A stretch of DNA of 64,000 nt from Suillus spraguei (Eukaryota; Basidiomycota; Agaricomycetes; Boletales; Suillaceae). Numbering within the stretch: the stretch's first letter is position 1; the number at the start of each line of letters is the position of its first letter. The translations under genes were made by a program, and so were the position numbers. The notes below the pieces were generated by a model, which was not told the DNA's origin, made no database searches, and worked only from the letters and a program-made list of their open reading frames with translations. The DNA is taken from positions 124,001 to 188,000 of the forward strand of contig JABCPU010000001.1 of the NCBI GenBank assembly GCA_016800925.1, written 5' to 3'. Shown here in pieces: positions 50,082 through 62,633 of this stretch.

Positions 50082-52010
50082 TTGGAGTATGTCATCTGGA
50101 ATATCCTATGTTGGCTTTGCAGTGGAGAAGGTCTGGTCTTGTATGAATGTCAAGGCCTTGGTGTTTCGTGCACTGATACAGAGCATTATAGGTGGAGTAC
50201 CAGTAAATTGTAATGTTTCTCTTCCTCTGAGTTTGGTCCATTACACCAGCGATTCGTGCTTAATATTATAGAGACAGTGCAGTAGTCATCAGTATTAGTA
50301 ACGTACGTTTTGGATCCTACATAGAACTAAAATTTCGGGACAGTTCCTTATTCTATACTATCTTTGGCCTGGAGTTGCAAAACGTCTCGACCATTTTTTC
50401 ATAACACACAACATTAAAATAAGGAAACAACAGCAGCACGTAGGAATCAGTACAGACTTTAATGCTATGTAAAAAAGGTGAGGAAATATGACAAGGCCAT
50501 ACGGGGAGAGGCGGTGCAAAACAGTGTTTCTCATCGTGTCACGCTATGTCACACTACGACTCAGGGCGAAGCTGAGTCACACCTCCTGTCACGATAGTAT
50601 AACATTTCAACATAACTCTGACAGTTCTCATGTCAAAAAAATTAGCGTAGTGTTATAAGGCAATAGGAAATCACTATTATGTAAAATTCCTGATTTTTTT
50701 GGTGCATGTAATAGCTTCCCTTCGATGGAAAGTGCATATGCTGAACACGCAAGCACTTCCAGTTTTTCATGGAATGAAAAATACATACCTGAGAAAGCCG
50801 CTATGTACTAATCGTACTCTAGAATCATTGTGTAAAGGAAATGAGTGGAAGATGAGTGTGCTACATTGGCCATTTTGCAACTGCGGGCCAAAGATATCAG
50901 AACTGCTTGTACTAAGGGCGACCAATAATTGGTCGGCTAAAGTCAATTGGTAGATATATCAGCCAACTGTACTCACTGAAAACGGCCGAAATATTGACAA
51001 TCCAGGATGAGCGTAGAGAATGGGACTTATCATCGATTTTCTAGCGACGCTGTTAGACGGAAATCTCACAATTTCGCGCTGATTCTTGCATATGATATGA
51101 TATTTCTGTCGATTTTCATAGATTCTCAAATGCAGTCGTACCACGCAATCAAACTACGGAGATCGCACGAAACCGACGCTGATATAGATTGCGAGAACAA
51201 AAACGATAGCTGGTTGATACTGCCTGCTGCACACCTCGTCCTCGCCTGCTGCTCGCCTGATGTCAACCTCCGCAAGCGAGCTGGATGTCGGATGCGCTGC
51301 CATTTCATATATTATTCTGCACCTGAGAGAAAATATGTAATCAGTCGCATCAGGATGAGTGCGCATTTAGTCGAGTGATGAGTCCATTGCCAGCTTTCAA
51401 TGGCACCTCAGATTTACATGCCTGCAAACAGAAATCAATCATCCTGTGGGATGGTAGCTACCTGCTGCCCGCCTGCTCTACTGCGACTGCGCTGGATGTC
51501 GACTAATGTATAAGGTGTTGGAGGAGAATTTGCTGATGACATTGACCGTATCGCAAGTCCGTATAGACCTACATAGTATAATATGAGTCAGGTGTTGCAG
51601 GAAGTTCTATTTTTCTAGATTGACACACCCTCCATTGAGGTGTTGAAAGTTGAAGGAGTGAATGAGATCCAGGGAGGCGAAATTGTTGCGGCTGCAGCGA
51701 ATTTGTGATACGGTGGTGAATAAAAGGACTCGGAGATGTCATGGTAGGCAGGTATTAAGTAAGAAACGGCCACGTCAGCAGTGATGGGCTCCTCGGGGTC
51801 TTGCATAGGCTTGAAGGAACAATTGCTCGTACCTTGAAGTGACGCAACTTCCGGGAGTCGGACGAAGGACTGGTCACTCACTGCCCTTATAGACTTGATA
51901 GCCGATATTGAGTAATTTTTGCGACTTCACACGGGTGAGGTGGCCCACCTAGAATTCACTTAAGTGGAAGAGCCTATTTTCACTGGTTGCGACTCTTAAT
52001 TCTCTTGAAC
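50082..52010. other. Intergenic between FANCM and TFIIIC subunit
   Basis: 1.9 kb, AT-rich, no supported gene. An 88-codon minus-strand frame (51615-51881, opening MSDQSFVRLPEVASLQGT) sits 129 bp from the divergent TFIIIC start and contains a good donor (CAAG|GTACGAG) after LPEVASLQ, so a small spliced gene is possible but unproven. Two diverged copies of a CCTGCTGC...GCTGGATGTCG segment occur at about 51226-51293 and 51460-51500. Confidence 0.45.
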
Positions 52011-55000
52011 ATGGATGAGCTCGTGCATCATTGTCTCCGAGAACTTTCATTCGACGGCGACCTTGGTGCGTCAGCATATTAATCACATCCCCTGACTCGG
52101 GAGTACTAATCATGAAGAGGATCGTTCGAATCCCCATCATGACAATTCTTAAATATCCATTTTCTCGATTTTCTTGAACAGCATCTGATTTTTGTTATTT
52201 CCCACTGTTCCTGCAGGTTGTAACGTCTCCCGCTTGCGAGATTTCATCGTAGGATTCCACAGTCACGACGCCACCTACCCGCAGGTCGTCGACGATGCTT
52301 TTTGCGCGTTTGTCTGGTCCATAGTGGTCCAGCAGCCTACCGTCCGCGTTGGTACAGTTCCTGCGGGAGTATCATCCGAAGTGTACATTGCTCCTCAAAC
52401 GAGCGCAAAACGTAAGGCGGCAGCTAAGGGCGAGGTACTCATCGAAGAAGCCCCACCGTCACTCACCCTCGTGGAGAATGCACGCGATAGGTCATTAGAG
52501 GACCTAAAGGCAGAATATGGTGAAGATCTTAGGATTGCTGTTGATCCAGAGACATCTTTTGCTGCAATCACAGGATCTCATATCAGAGTGTGTAGTGATC
52601 ATCATTTAATCTAATCTGAACTTATCATTTCGCAGTCTTCGAAACTCAGTCCAATGGTTTACAGTGCCTTGCAACTCATCACAAGAGGTCGCGAAGAAGG
52701 TATTACAACTGTCGACCTTGGACGTAAGACAAAGTACGATCAGAAAACGTGCTTTTATGTCATCAAACAACTGCTGGAGCTTGGTTTAATGTATGTTTCG
52801 ATCTTTCTATTTACGAATCATATAATGATACAAGTATAGTATCAAAGCACGGCGAGGAGGTGTTGGTAATCACTCCTGCATTCACAAATATTTTGTCGAG
52901 CGTAGCGCGTTCTGGCAACGGATTCAGCAAGAAGAAGCCAAAGATGATGAACCTATTGTTGTTGGAGAGAGCCACTCGCAAGATGCAACCCCTGTTGAAG
53001 ATAGGACTCCCTCTGTTGCACCATTAGAACTCGACTTTGAGCCTGTGGATTCCAGACATTTGTCTAGTCTTCCACTAATCAAAAAACGAATCGTCAAGTT
53101 GCTGAAGGCGTCGCAAAACAATATTCACGCATCAAATAACTTAATTATCACTATCGTAGGTCATGTTCGGTTATGGTGCGGAGTTTTTACTGAACCCCTG
53201 CAGGGCTTTTCGAATCCCACCAAGACAGACCGTCGTTTCTTTCAAACCCGTCTGCGAGAGTTGATTGCGCAAGGAGTGATAGAACGTGTGTTAGTTCCGA
53301 GCTCCAAAGTCAAAGACAGGCTTGTCAAGTGCATACGACTTGTTGCTCCAGACAATCAGCTCCCAGAGGGGGGTGTCATTCTTGCCCCTCAGGAAGGCGA
53401 GGAGGATGATAGGGAAATAATGTTTGATGATACTCTCGGTGTGACACATCGTTCATCTATAAACTGTTCTAATTAGTCTCTCAGTTGGTCACACCGAGGT
53501 CAGGGCAAACCGCACAATCCACAAGCAAGTGTCAGATATGCTTGAAGAAGCAGGGTCTTCCGGTAGAACTCTCCAGGTAAGTCTCCGCGCAGCACACTAG
53601 GGTAGTAGTTCAATTCTGTTCACAGGAGATATGCAGCGCTCTTGGCAATTTCGATAAACGCACTATTGAGCTTCTGTTAACGCGAGCAGCCAAGAGTCGA
53701 CCTCCCACTCACTTAAGCGATCTCGGGACAGCGGACTTCATGGAGTCGTTTGGGCGAGAAAGACGACATCGATATTATACTCTGGCGGCATATACAACAG
53801 TCATGGCCAGCGAAAAACTTGAAGATACGACAATGTCATATGTTGACATTGATCTCTCAAAGGCCGGCGATTTTGCTGTGTTCCACGAGGCGATGTTTTA
53901 TGATAACGATGAAACTCTCCACTACTACGAAGACACGTTCAAAGACAAGGAGGGCACCAAAGTAAGGGCAGGAGCTAAGAAGCGTAAAAGGCCAGAAACC
54001 GAAGATGACGAGGCGGTTGAGGCGCCAGAACCTGTCCCAAAAGCCAAAAGGGGCCGCCCACCGAAAAAGCCACGTGAGGACGTCGGTGACATCTCTGTCC
54101 CTTCGAAAAAGCGTGGTCGACCTCGCAAAAACCCGGTTACTGAGGAGGATGGGACCTTAATGGTACCTAAAGTTTCCAAGCGGCGGGGCCGTCAATTCAA
54201 ACAGAAGCCCGAAGCTGAACAAGCTGTTTGTCATACCGAAGTTCCAAGAAGTGAATCAATGGAGGGTGTTAATGACATTGTTCTTGCCGCACAAGTCCCG
54301 TTGGCGTCTCTATTAGAAACCGGTGGACACCCTCCAGAGAGCCCAAGTATGACTGGCGTAGCTAGTTATCGGCAAGGGATAACTTCAACCGCATCTCCTG
54401 TTGCTCCTGAGCCCTCGACTTCAAGCCCGAAGGAAGGAGGTCGTTCATTTCAAGAACCATCTGACTTATTCTTATTGACGGTACACAAGGATCCTGGCGA
54501 TGAGCAACACTGTATTCGTCAAGCTGTTGCAGACACCAATGTGCAGGCCGCGGTACTGCGCCCATCTGATGGCGTTGTGCTCACGACCGACGTCGGTGAC
54601 CCCATGGAATCTCAGAATGGGCTTATGGACGTCCATGCAGAGGGACCAAACCCCCAAAGATTTCATAGAAAACAAAAATCCATAATTCACGAGAATGATC
54701 CTTCCTCAAGCCAGAAACCTGGCGGAGTTGTGGTGGATGGACTGCCGAGTGAAGGTTTCAATAATCTAATTGATGAATCAGAGGTCGTTCGCGTTCCACA
54801 GCAAGTAGTGGATGGTGCAAGAGCTGATGGATTATTCGTCACGGATAACCACCCTTCCACACAGGAATCTATGATTATCGATCCTGTGTTGCTGGGTACA
54901 TCCTCTGTAAGTGAACCTCATGATTGATTTCGCATCACTCGATTAACATAACAGTTAATGGAGACGGATGTATTGCCCACTGTGGTAGGAGAGAAACGGA

Positions 55001-58000
55001 AGGGATCCTCACCACCAGTAGCACCTTCCCAGCCTAAGCGCACGCGAACATCTACCCCTAGTGACAAGGTCAAAACAAATTTGAACATATCTCATTTACG
55101 CCGCGAGAACGAATTTCTTCGAGTAATCCAAGACTTTGGTGGCATTGCAAATCTACACACAAAACATTTTTTTGATGCTCATATCGCTCTACTAAACGAT
55201 ATGGCTCAGCGTGGAGAACCTGCAAGTGCGCCCTCAGGGACTCGTATCGACAAGAGAACCGCAGACGCCACCATAAAGAACATGGAAAGCCGTGGCCGCA
55301 TCAAAGTCCTCAAAACCACTGTATTCTCTGTCACCGGAAGCACTCGGCCTGCCTGTCTCATTTATCTCCCAGACACGCCTCAAGAGAAAATCAACGCATT
55401 TTTACATCATCTGAGCCATACCGCTCCGGTTCCTAACGTTCTGCCTGTCAAGACATTTCAGGAGCCTGTGGATTTTGGATCTTCGAACAGCGTTTCGCAA
55501 TCCACCACTCTACCACTTCACCTATTGCAAATAGAGAAATCCGGGAAAGATAATGATGAGCATCAGGTTCTTGACGCTGCCAAGGCGGAGGAACTCTTCT
55601 CATACGACTCTGAAACGATCCGCGACGTGTTACTTACGGAGAGAACCACAGTAGCGCAGTTGTATGGTTTCAGGGTTGGGAAAGCGGCTAGGTTGCGGGA
55701 CTTTCACGTCTTTACCCTTGGGTTACTCGAACAACACTCTTCGCCCCGTATTGTGTCCCATGAGCATTCCATGATCGACATCTCCTTGTATCAGCTCGAC
55801 CTTCCCATTGCCATTTATTGCTCATTCATTGCCGTTCTCAGTAACGACGAAGAGCTATCAAAGCTCATAGCGTCCGCAGAGGGCAAAGAAACACTAGTCA
55901 AAGACCTACCAAATCGTATATCAGCAAAGCTACAGGTGGGAAAGTCGCGTTCCAAATCTCGCATTTTGGAACTCTTAGATGCCCTTCGGCTTCTTGGCCT
56001 TGTGACACCTTACGAACCATCCGCGGATGATAACGCGGACTTCACATATACACTCTCTGACGGCCGGACAATTGCACTCAAGGTAGCCTCATTTGACGGG
56101 TGGCGGGTATCCACACCATCTACCGCGCCCCAATATTGGCGCTTCAATGAAACAGCACCATTATATCTCTGGGCTCTTTCGGATTCCTCCCCGCCTTACT
56201 GGAGGCATGTCTCTGTGAAATCTCGCTGCGACGGTATAGCTTTTTGGGACGAGCTGCATAAAGTCAGTCGAGACGTTGCTTACGCACGAAGCACCGTTTG
56301 TCCAACGCACGGCACTTTAGGACCTCCGGCAAATACACCTCTTTTGCGGTTCCTTCGCCGAAGAGTATCCTGGGACTTGGATTACCGCCTAACCTGGCAC
56401 CAGAAGCGTTACCTAGACCAATCTGTAGACAGCGCCACGGCCCACAGTCCACTTGATGAAGAGGATGCTGACTCGCAGCTGCAGCAGATTTGCCACGTTC
56501 TTAGCGCTCCACGTGCTCCTGTTGTCGCCTATCTCAAAGAAGCTGCTGAAAAAGTTTTGCGTGAAATGAGAAAAGCACAGGTGAGGCAGAAACGAGACGA
56601 GGCAGAGCATTGTGCGATGCAAAACATCGAAGTCAAAACCATGCTTCAAAAGAAGGCCGAAGAAGCAAAGCTTCAGAGGGAAAGCGACTGGGAAGCTCTG
56701 CTTCAGCGCGTACATTCTGGACCTCTTAAGGGCACCGTTGGCATCCGGATTCAAGCGGTTCGCAATCGCTTTATACAATCCAGCTCAATCAGAGATACGG
56801 ATCGATGGCGAAGTGAAATTGAAAGCGCAATCCGGGATGCTCGACTGGCTTCAAACAAGGTTATCGCAAGGCCGAAGGGGCTTGCGGTTCCGCGCCCCGT
56901 AGCTTTACCTCCTGTTGCAGCCAATCCCCCTGAGAGATCGGTACATTTTCTCATAGCTCAACAAGGACCACCTATTCTCGCGCAACAAATTGGCAAATCC
57001 AGAGGAAAGACCAGAACCAAGGAAGGCTAGTTTTGTTCATTTGCCTTACTGTGCATGTAGACCTAACCGCCCTTCGCAGACCAATCAGAGAATAAGACAT
57101 CACACCAGAGACGCTCTAGATTCCACTGGACTCGAGAATACGATGAGCTTGCCCGTGATGCATCTGCTATAATCCGTGCTCGATGTCGCAATGGGATCAA
57201 GATCGATCTTTCAGCCTTCGACCATGTATTTCCTGCTGTGCCACGTAATTCTGTTCGCCTCCGCCTCTCACATCTCCGAGAGAATACTGGTGAAGAAGTG
57301 TACATGAAGCGTCTTGAGGAGCGATGGCATGACCTTTGGGTTCAACATAGGGGTACCGAGCACCTTCCTGACGAAGATCCTCAAAGCCCGTCGAACTTTG
57401 ACATCATTAATCACATAGAGTTTCTTCGGACGCATATTGATAAGAACGCCTTGTAAGTTTACTTACTTTCAACTGTTTAATTCATCAAGATGCTGACTGC
57501 AATTAGGAGGGTCGGTTATGTTGAGCACACGACTCGGACCAAGCTACCAGCATCAGTGGATGACATCCTACATCATTTTGATGTGCTTTGCAACACAACT
57601 ATTTCTCCTGCTTGGGAATTTATGTGGCAAGCTACCGTCGAAGAAGGTCGAGAGAAACAGTTTCTCCGACAGTCTTTCACTCACGGAGCAGAGGAAGTTC
57701 CATATGTCACAAACACGAGTGACGATGTAGTTCAAGTCGCGGAAGCCGCACTGAAGGTGACGGTTGTTTGTTTGACCTGTCCAATTACTTCTTACTGCCT
57801 TTGCACCGTTCTACAGATGGTTTTTGGTATGCCTGCTGAGCATTACGACGCTGATTTGGCAGCGGAGATGCTCCACAGTGTAGGTGATCAGTCCGTATCC
57901 CTCGCAACCTCCAACCTTTTGCGGCGTGGAGTCCTGTCAAGGGTGGTTCGTGATCCCAAAAAGATGAAGCCAGGGCGTACATTGAAAATATCAGACGTGT

Positions 58001-59313
58001 GAGCAAAGTCATTGATTGACAATTCTACTGATTGACACAATTGTAGCAACCTAAATGCCATCGGAGGCTTGATACATAGAGACTTATTCCAAGACGCTGT
58101 CGCTCTGGATGAGGTATTTGCAGAGCAAGTTGACAGCTCGGAATGGCCCTTGTTAGCTTCTGATGGTGACACCGCAGCACTACTCCAGTTGGTGTCAGAG
58201 GAGCAGGTACGTTGATGACTAGACTGCATGGTAGAAGTGTCGCACCGACAAGAACACACAGGTCAATTTCGTCATAGATACAGCACAGTTGCGAAAGATT
58301 CGAACGAAGCTTGATTGGAACAGCAAAAAAGCAGGTCTGTACGGTAGCTCGGTTGCAATTCCTTCCTTCTCACAGAGAATAGATGACGATGATATCGAGA
58401 CTAACATCCAAGTCCGTTTGAACCCACTTGACGGAGACGATAACGAAGGCAATGGAAGTGCGACATTGCCATCATACGAGTCGCGCTTAGACACTACAAA
58501 CACATCACTGGATGAGAGTGTGCAACGTCAACATGGAAAAACGGTGACCGGAGCCGACGCCGCTTGCGCTGAGAAGACACGATCGAGAATCGTAGATTGC
58601 ATGCTATGTACCGAGTCAACGTTTTCTGATTTTGTTGCTGGTCTGGATTGCGAACAACAAAAACTGGCTCAAAATATTTTTGATCGAGCCAATGCGTCAT
58701 CGGAATCAGGTTCATCAAAGTCGCACTACCTGGTATGTTATCTAATTAGGCGTCATCCGCCAACTTGCTGATTCTCTTGTACTTTGAGGTTCTTGGTGCT
58801 GGTGATGTGGTTATGGACCTGTTACAACGAATGTCCCAAACATCCCCACCCCTCATTCTGTGGGTTGGATACTCTGCGCCAGTCATCGTTTCTTGCCTTC
58901 ATGCTCGTCCTTGGACAGTGGAGATTATTAGGGAACCAAAAACTCTCACATTACCTCGGCGTTGGCTAGATATCCGTGGTGACACAGTACAAGAGATCTG
59001 GAATGCTGCTTTGCATGCTGTGGTGGGCATCATTTTTTTTCATCCGGGAATTTCTCAGGTGAGTGTTTTGACAACTTTATTCGCGTACTCGATCTCAATC
59101 CTATAGACCGAGTTGCGGTGGAGGCTTAGGGCAGTATGTGACCGACAGGAACTCGTGGATATCGTATGCTTCTTGTATCGCGAAGAAGCCGTTTACGCAC
59201 GAGTTGGTACAGCATGTCCGATTGGCACTGTATGGCCGGCGACATTAGACGATGGGGAGGAACAGCAAGTTTTCTGGTTCATCGGCAAGAATAAGTATTG
59301 GTATCAAATCTAA
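52011..59313 (+). CDS. TFC3: TFIIIC largest subunit, B-block binding (Tfc3/tau138/GTF3C1)
   Basis: Binds the B box inside tRNA genes and recruits TFIIIB for RNA polymerase III. A 55-nt first exon (52011-52065, MDELVHHCLRELSFDGDL) is followed by an unusually long intron (52066-52216). The B-block winged helix comes next (LSPMVYSALQLITRGREEGI, TTVDLGRKTKYDQKTCFYVI). A middle part holds two AT-hooks (RGRPPKKP at about 54049 and KRGRPRKN at about 54109). A second helix-turn-helix-rich half follows (LLTERTTVAQLYGFRVGKA; FHWTREYDELARDASAIIRA), ending GKNKYWYQI at TAA 59311-59313. Intron 57026-57079 has a GC-AG boundary. More than ten introns; no frame lesion found. Length is typical of this family. 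Confidence 0.9.
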
Positions 59314-60376
59314 ATACAATGACGAAGTGTTGCGAGATATAGCTCAAAGATATTTTTGACTGCTCTCGCTACATACATTAGCTCTCACAAAAATCATATT
59401 AATGGTGACGTTGGCCTTCAGAGAAGTGTGCCAACAGAGTTGTGCACGTGTTCCAGTTTAGTTACTCTGGAGACAGCCGATGATAATGGTCTCAGCAAAT
59501 ACTGCAATGTCTCGTCTATTTGATGATTGTCTGGCAAGCTCCCTTGGCAAAATGCTTCGATCATGTCATAGAAGTTGATCTGGTTGACGGACGATTGAGT
59601 AAATATCGTTACGACTATTTCAATGAAAAACTCACTTTCCCGGAGACAGCCTCCTTGGCAGCCTTGTCTGTTGGTGCGGCAACAGAGCCTGCTTTGGCCG
59701 TTCAACTGGCGGGAGAGACATGGTAAAGTAAGGGTTTCTTGTAGTGTTATCGACTGGTTATAATGCGATGTCATTTAGTTCAGACCAACCAATGGCAACA
59801 CTTCTCTCTGAAACACTTATATCAGTATCGCATTGAGTAATATATAGCATGTGTCCATGATTGAGTTAAGAGCTTATATGTTATCATTAGTCAGCCTTGT
59901 TATGTTCAAATGTAAAAACAGGCGCAATCCCATACGACTCACAAGTGGTGATTTATCCGTATGTGGTACGCTGGGTAACTCCACTCGAAAAGGCAACTGC
60001 ACGTCACGATGTAAGCGCCCCGTCTCGTTTTGCGAAACGTGACGCCACAATAACCTCAATTTTCCTCGACGTTATCATTACGTATCGGCGTCGATTCTCA
60101 CTGAAAGTTGAAATAATATCATATATATAGATTTTCGTCGGATTTTTAGTTTCATCTTGCGATTGAAGATCTAGCCACCAAAGTTGGAGTCCAAAATAGG
60201 CACTTAGTTGGATGACCAATCTGTTCTCACCTGTCACCACCCTCTCACGGTGGTCGATCAAGTTCAACCTCGCAGTCCTCCCCATGCCGCATAGCTGTAA
60301 GCTGGATGCAAGTTGGCAACCACACGCTGACGCAACACCTGACGCGCGCCATGACATCATCATAGACACGTCGCTG

Positions 60377-60410
60377 ATTGGACACCTTAGTCCATAGATC
60401 CATATATATA
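60377..60410 (+). promoter_or_regulatory. CCAAT/TATA promoter-like element, target unknown
   Basis: An inverted CCAAT (ATTGG, about 60377) is followed by ATATATATA (60402-60410). Downstream, an ATG at 60673 gives about 25 codons even after a plausible intron, so no gene is assigned. Confidence 0.3.
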
Positions 60411-60857
60411 GGGCGACCTCCCTGTACTGTACGCTAGCTTCTCAATCATACGCTCTTCCACGTTACTGTTTGTCTGTTAGTGTTACCGTCGACGTGACGA
60501 TAGCTTGACACAGTGCTTGCGTATCCTTGCAACACTGTTGGTCTCGGCATTTCCAACATTCATTCTCGCTCTCATCTTCACGTCACGAAACACAGTACAT
60601 TGCACGATTACATTTTACAGTTTGGTCCGTAATTTACTTCCAGATCAGTGACATCATATTACGTACCAGTCATGACTCTGGAGCTGCGTTCCGGATATCC
60701 GGATCTCGAAATAAGGTATTTGTTTTTCAAATAATATGTTAATTTATAAACTTTATTAGTCCTGGTTCGCAGGCGGTTTATACTTGTCAATAGCGCTTAC
60801 CGTCTCTGGAGGTCAGATTTCAAAAGGTCACATTACCGCTGGAGGAGGATGCATGGA

Positions 60858-60901
60858 TATTAATGTGGTATATCTTGAATCCATGATATACCACATTAAT
60901 A
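60858..60901. repeat. Perfect inverted repeat (16-bp arms, 12-nt loop)
   Basis: TATTAATGTGGTATAT at 60858-60873 is perfectly complementary to 60886-60901, separated by 12 nt. No poly-T follows and no gene end is known nearby, so terminator function is unsupported. Confidence 0.85.
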
Positions 60902-61764
60902 GACATTCTACATATAAGAACACGCCTTCAGTCGACTCTCGGACGGCATACTGTGATACTTGCAATGCATAGCCACTCTGAAATGCGTCTACAATAGTGT
61001 ATTTGTACAGTAATATTTGCTCCTGAAAAAACTTTCGCGTTCTCACTCTGATACAGTGCCTTTCGAATGCATTGAGAACTGGGGTGAATTGCGGGGTCCC
61101 CATGGTCCAAATTGCTGTGATGAGACTTGATATGCGAATGCTATGTCATGATGTCCATGACTTTACCGACGATATGAGAGTCGCGGTCTTTCCTGTTCCG
61201 CTGGAAATGAGACCCGCCTGCCGAAAATCTCTCAAACCTATGAAGTAATTCCTCCGAACAGTATTCATGGACGATTGCTGATTGCACAGCAAAGGTCATT
61301 GGAAAGTGATCATTGGCCAAGAGATGAAGAGAATGCGCAGACTTGCCATCGTCATCAATGATAGGTCCAACAGTAGATGCGCGTTGGCACCAAAAGTGAA
61401 CACATTGACACGAATATCACCCATTTCCGGTGTGGCGATGAAGCCGACCGCCAATCTGATACCTGCTTGCATTCTGAAGACCGACAACGCCGTGAAATGA
61501 TGTAATGAAGAAAGAACTGTTAATAGGATGGCCAACGATGACACAAAGGATGACATCAGCGTTCACAACACACGCGCAAAAAAAAACACAGCATGACGGG
61601 GTGGACGCAATATCACCCGAGCCGGCGTATATGCGTGCTTAGATGTATGGTGCTCGGGGTACAATACATACACAAGATAGTGACCATAAGGTGTGTCATG
61701 GTATCCAGATGTAATGAGGGTATACAGATTTGCGGGCAGGACAAGTTGACTTGTGCATCAGGCG

Positions 61765-62633
61765 CTAGGCATTGTTCAGGACTCTGACGGAGGCACTCCA
61801 AGAGGTGCCTTCGATATTCCAGAACGTCGAGAGATGGATCTGATGAAACGAATACCCATCCGCCCTCCGACTTTCCACTGGAAAAGTGATTTCTGCGTGA
61901 AATGACCGTTATTGCATTGCTGATTAACAGTGTATTAACGAAAAATTACTAGGGAAGAATACGTGCACATACGATGAAAAACCCGAAAAAGTGATACGCA
62001 ATTTGACGCGCGAGATCAGCCCTTGTGATGGGCACTTCATTCGTCCCGATGTCAATAGGGTACTCCACTGTATCGTATCCGGGCCACTAACACTGAACTT
62101 AGTCTTTCGCAATCGATCAAAGGTGTGAACACTTACAGCGATGACGAGCTTGAAAATGTGGACCTGAGTGCGGTCGACTGTCGGGAACATAATTTCATGG
62201 GCGTCTTTCAAATGCGGTCCACCACCGGGCTGAAGACATTCCTCCAAAGGAATGCTCAGACTATTCCTTTCTGTATTTGCTTGGAACATAACAGTCGAAG
62301 AGCCGTCTCTGTTATACTGCGGAATGTTCATCGGGACAAACATCTCCACACCGTGAGAGGTATTACCAGAAGACTGGATGGAATGATTCTGGTCTCCCTC
62401 AATCACAACGACACAGACAAAATTAGCTGTGCAGATGGAACTCACCAAACCTAGAGAGATGGGCATATCAAACGACACATGCTGCTTGATTGGTGGGGAT
62501 GCACAACTTGGTGTATACCCAACGTGTTGTTGTACGTGTTGTAGGGAAAACGTTCATGACTGCCATTCGGCGGCAAGTAGGACATATTGGTAAATCTGGA
62601 TTGATCGTTGAGCTGGGAGTGAGTTGCTGACAT
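61765..62633 (-). CDS. Uncharacterised Agaricomycete protein (PITRA/WPGY type)
   Basis: Function unknown. Start 62633 (MSATHSQLNDQSRFTNMSYL) or 62585. The spliced frame reads TMFVP-like MFVPMNIPQYNRDGSSTVMF, then SIPLEECLQPGGGPHLKDAH, and after intron 62087-62136 HIFKLVIAWPGYDTVEYPI followed by VPITRADLARQIAYHFF. The sequence of motifs (GGGPHLKDA, WPGY, PITRADLA) recurs, as I remember it, in many hypothetical proteins of mushroom-forming fungi, usually as small gene families. The last exon is uncertain: the phase-correct frame stops near 61805, but the frame reading HLSTFWNIEGTSWSASVRVL to TAG 61765-61767 fits the family better. It may therefore be slightly damaged or have an unseen intron. 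Confidence 0.6.

Larger units (their letters stand above)
59314..61764. other. Sparse region downstream of TFIIIC gene
   Basis: No gene I can support. A plus-strand stretch at 59520-59726 reads VDGRLSKYRYDYFNEKLTFP and an Ala-rich continuation; it looks protein-like but is isolated, so it may be a fragment. A promoter-like element is at 60377-60410 and a hairpin at 60858-60901. The ORF at 61296-61556 (minus) is hydrophobic and unplaced. Confidence 0.4.

Noticed and set aside
51007..51378. 123-codon ORF upstream of the TFIIIC gene
   Set aside because: Composition and motifs not protein-like, no introns, overlaps diverged repeats.
52124..52132. tRNA gene on the basis of GTTCGAATC
   Set aside because: Flanking bases cannot form a T stem, and no A box, D arm or acceptor stem is present on either strand.
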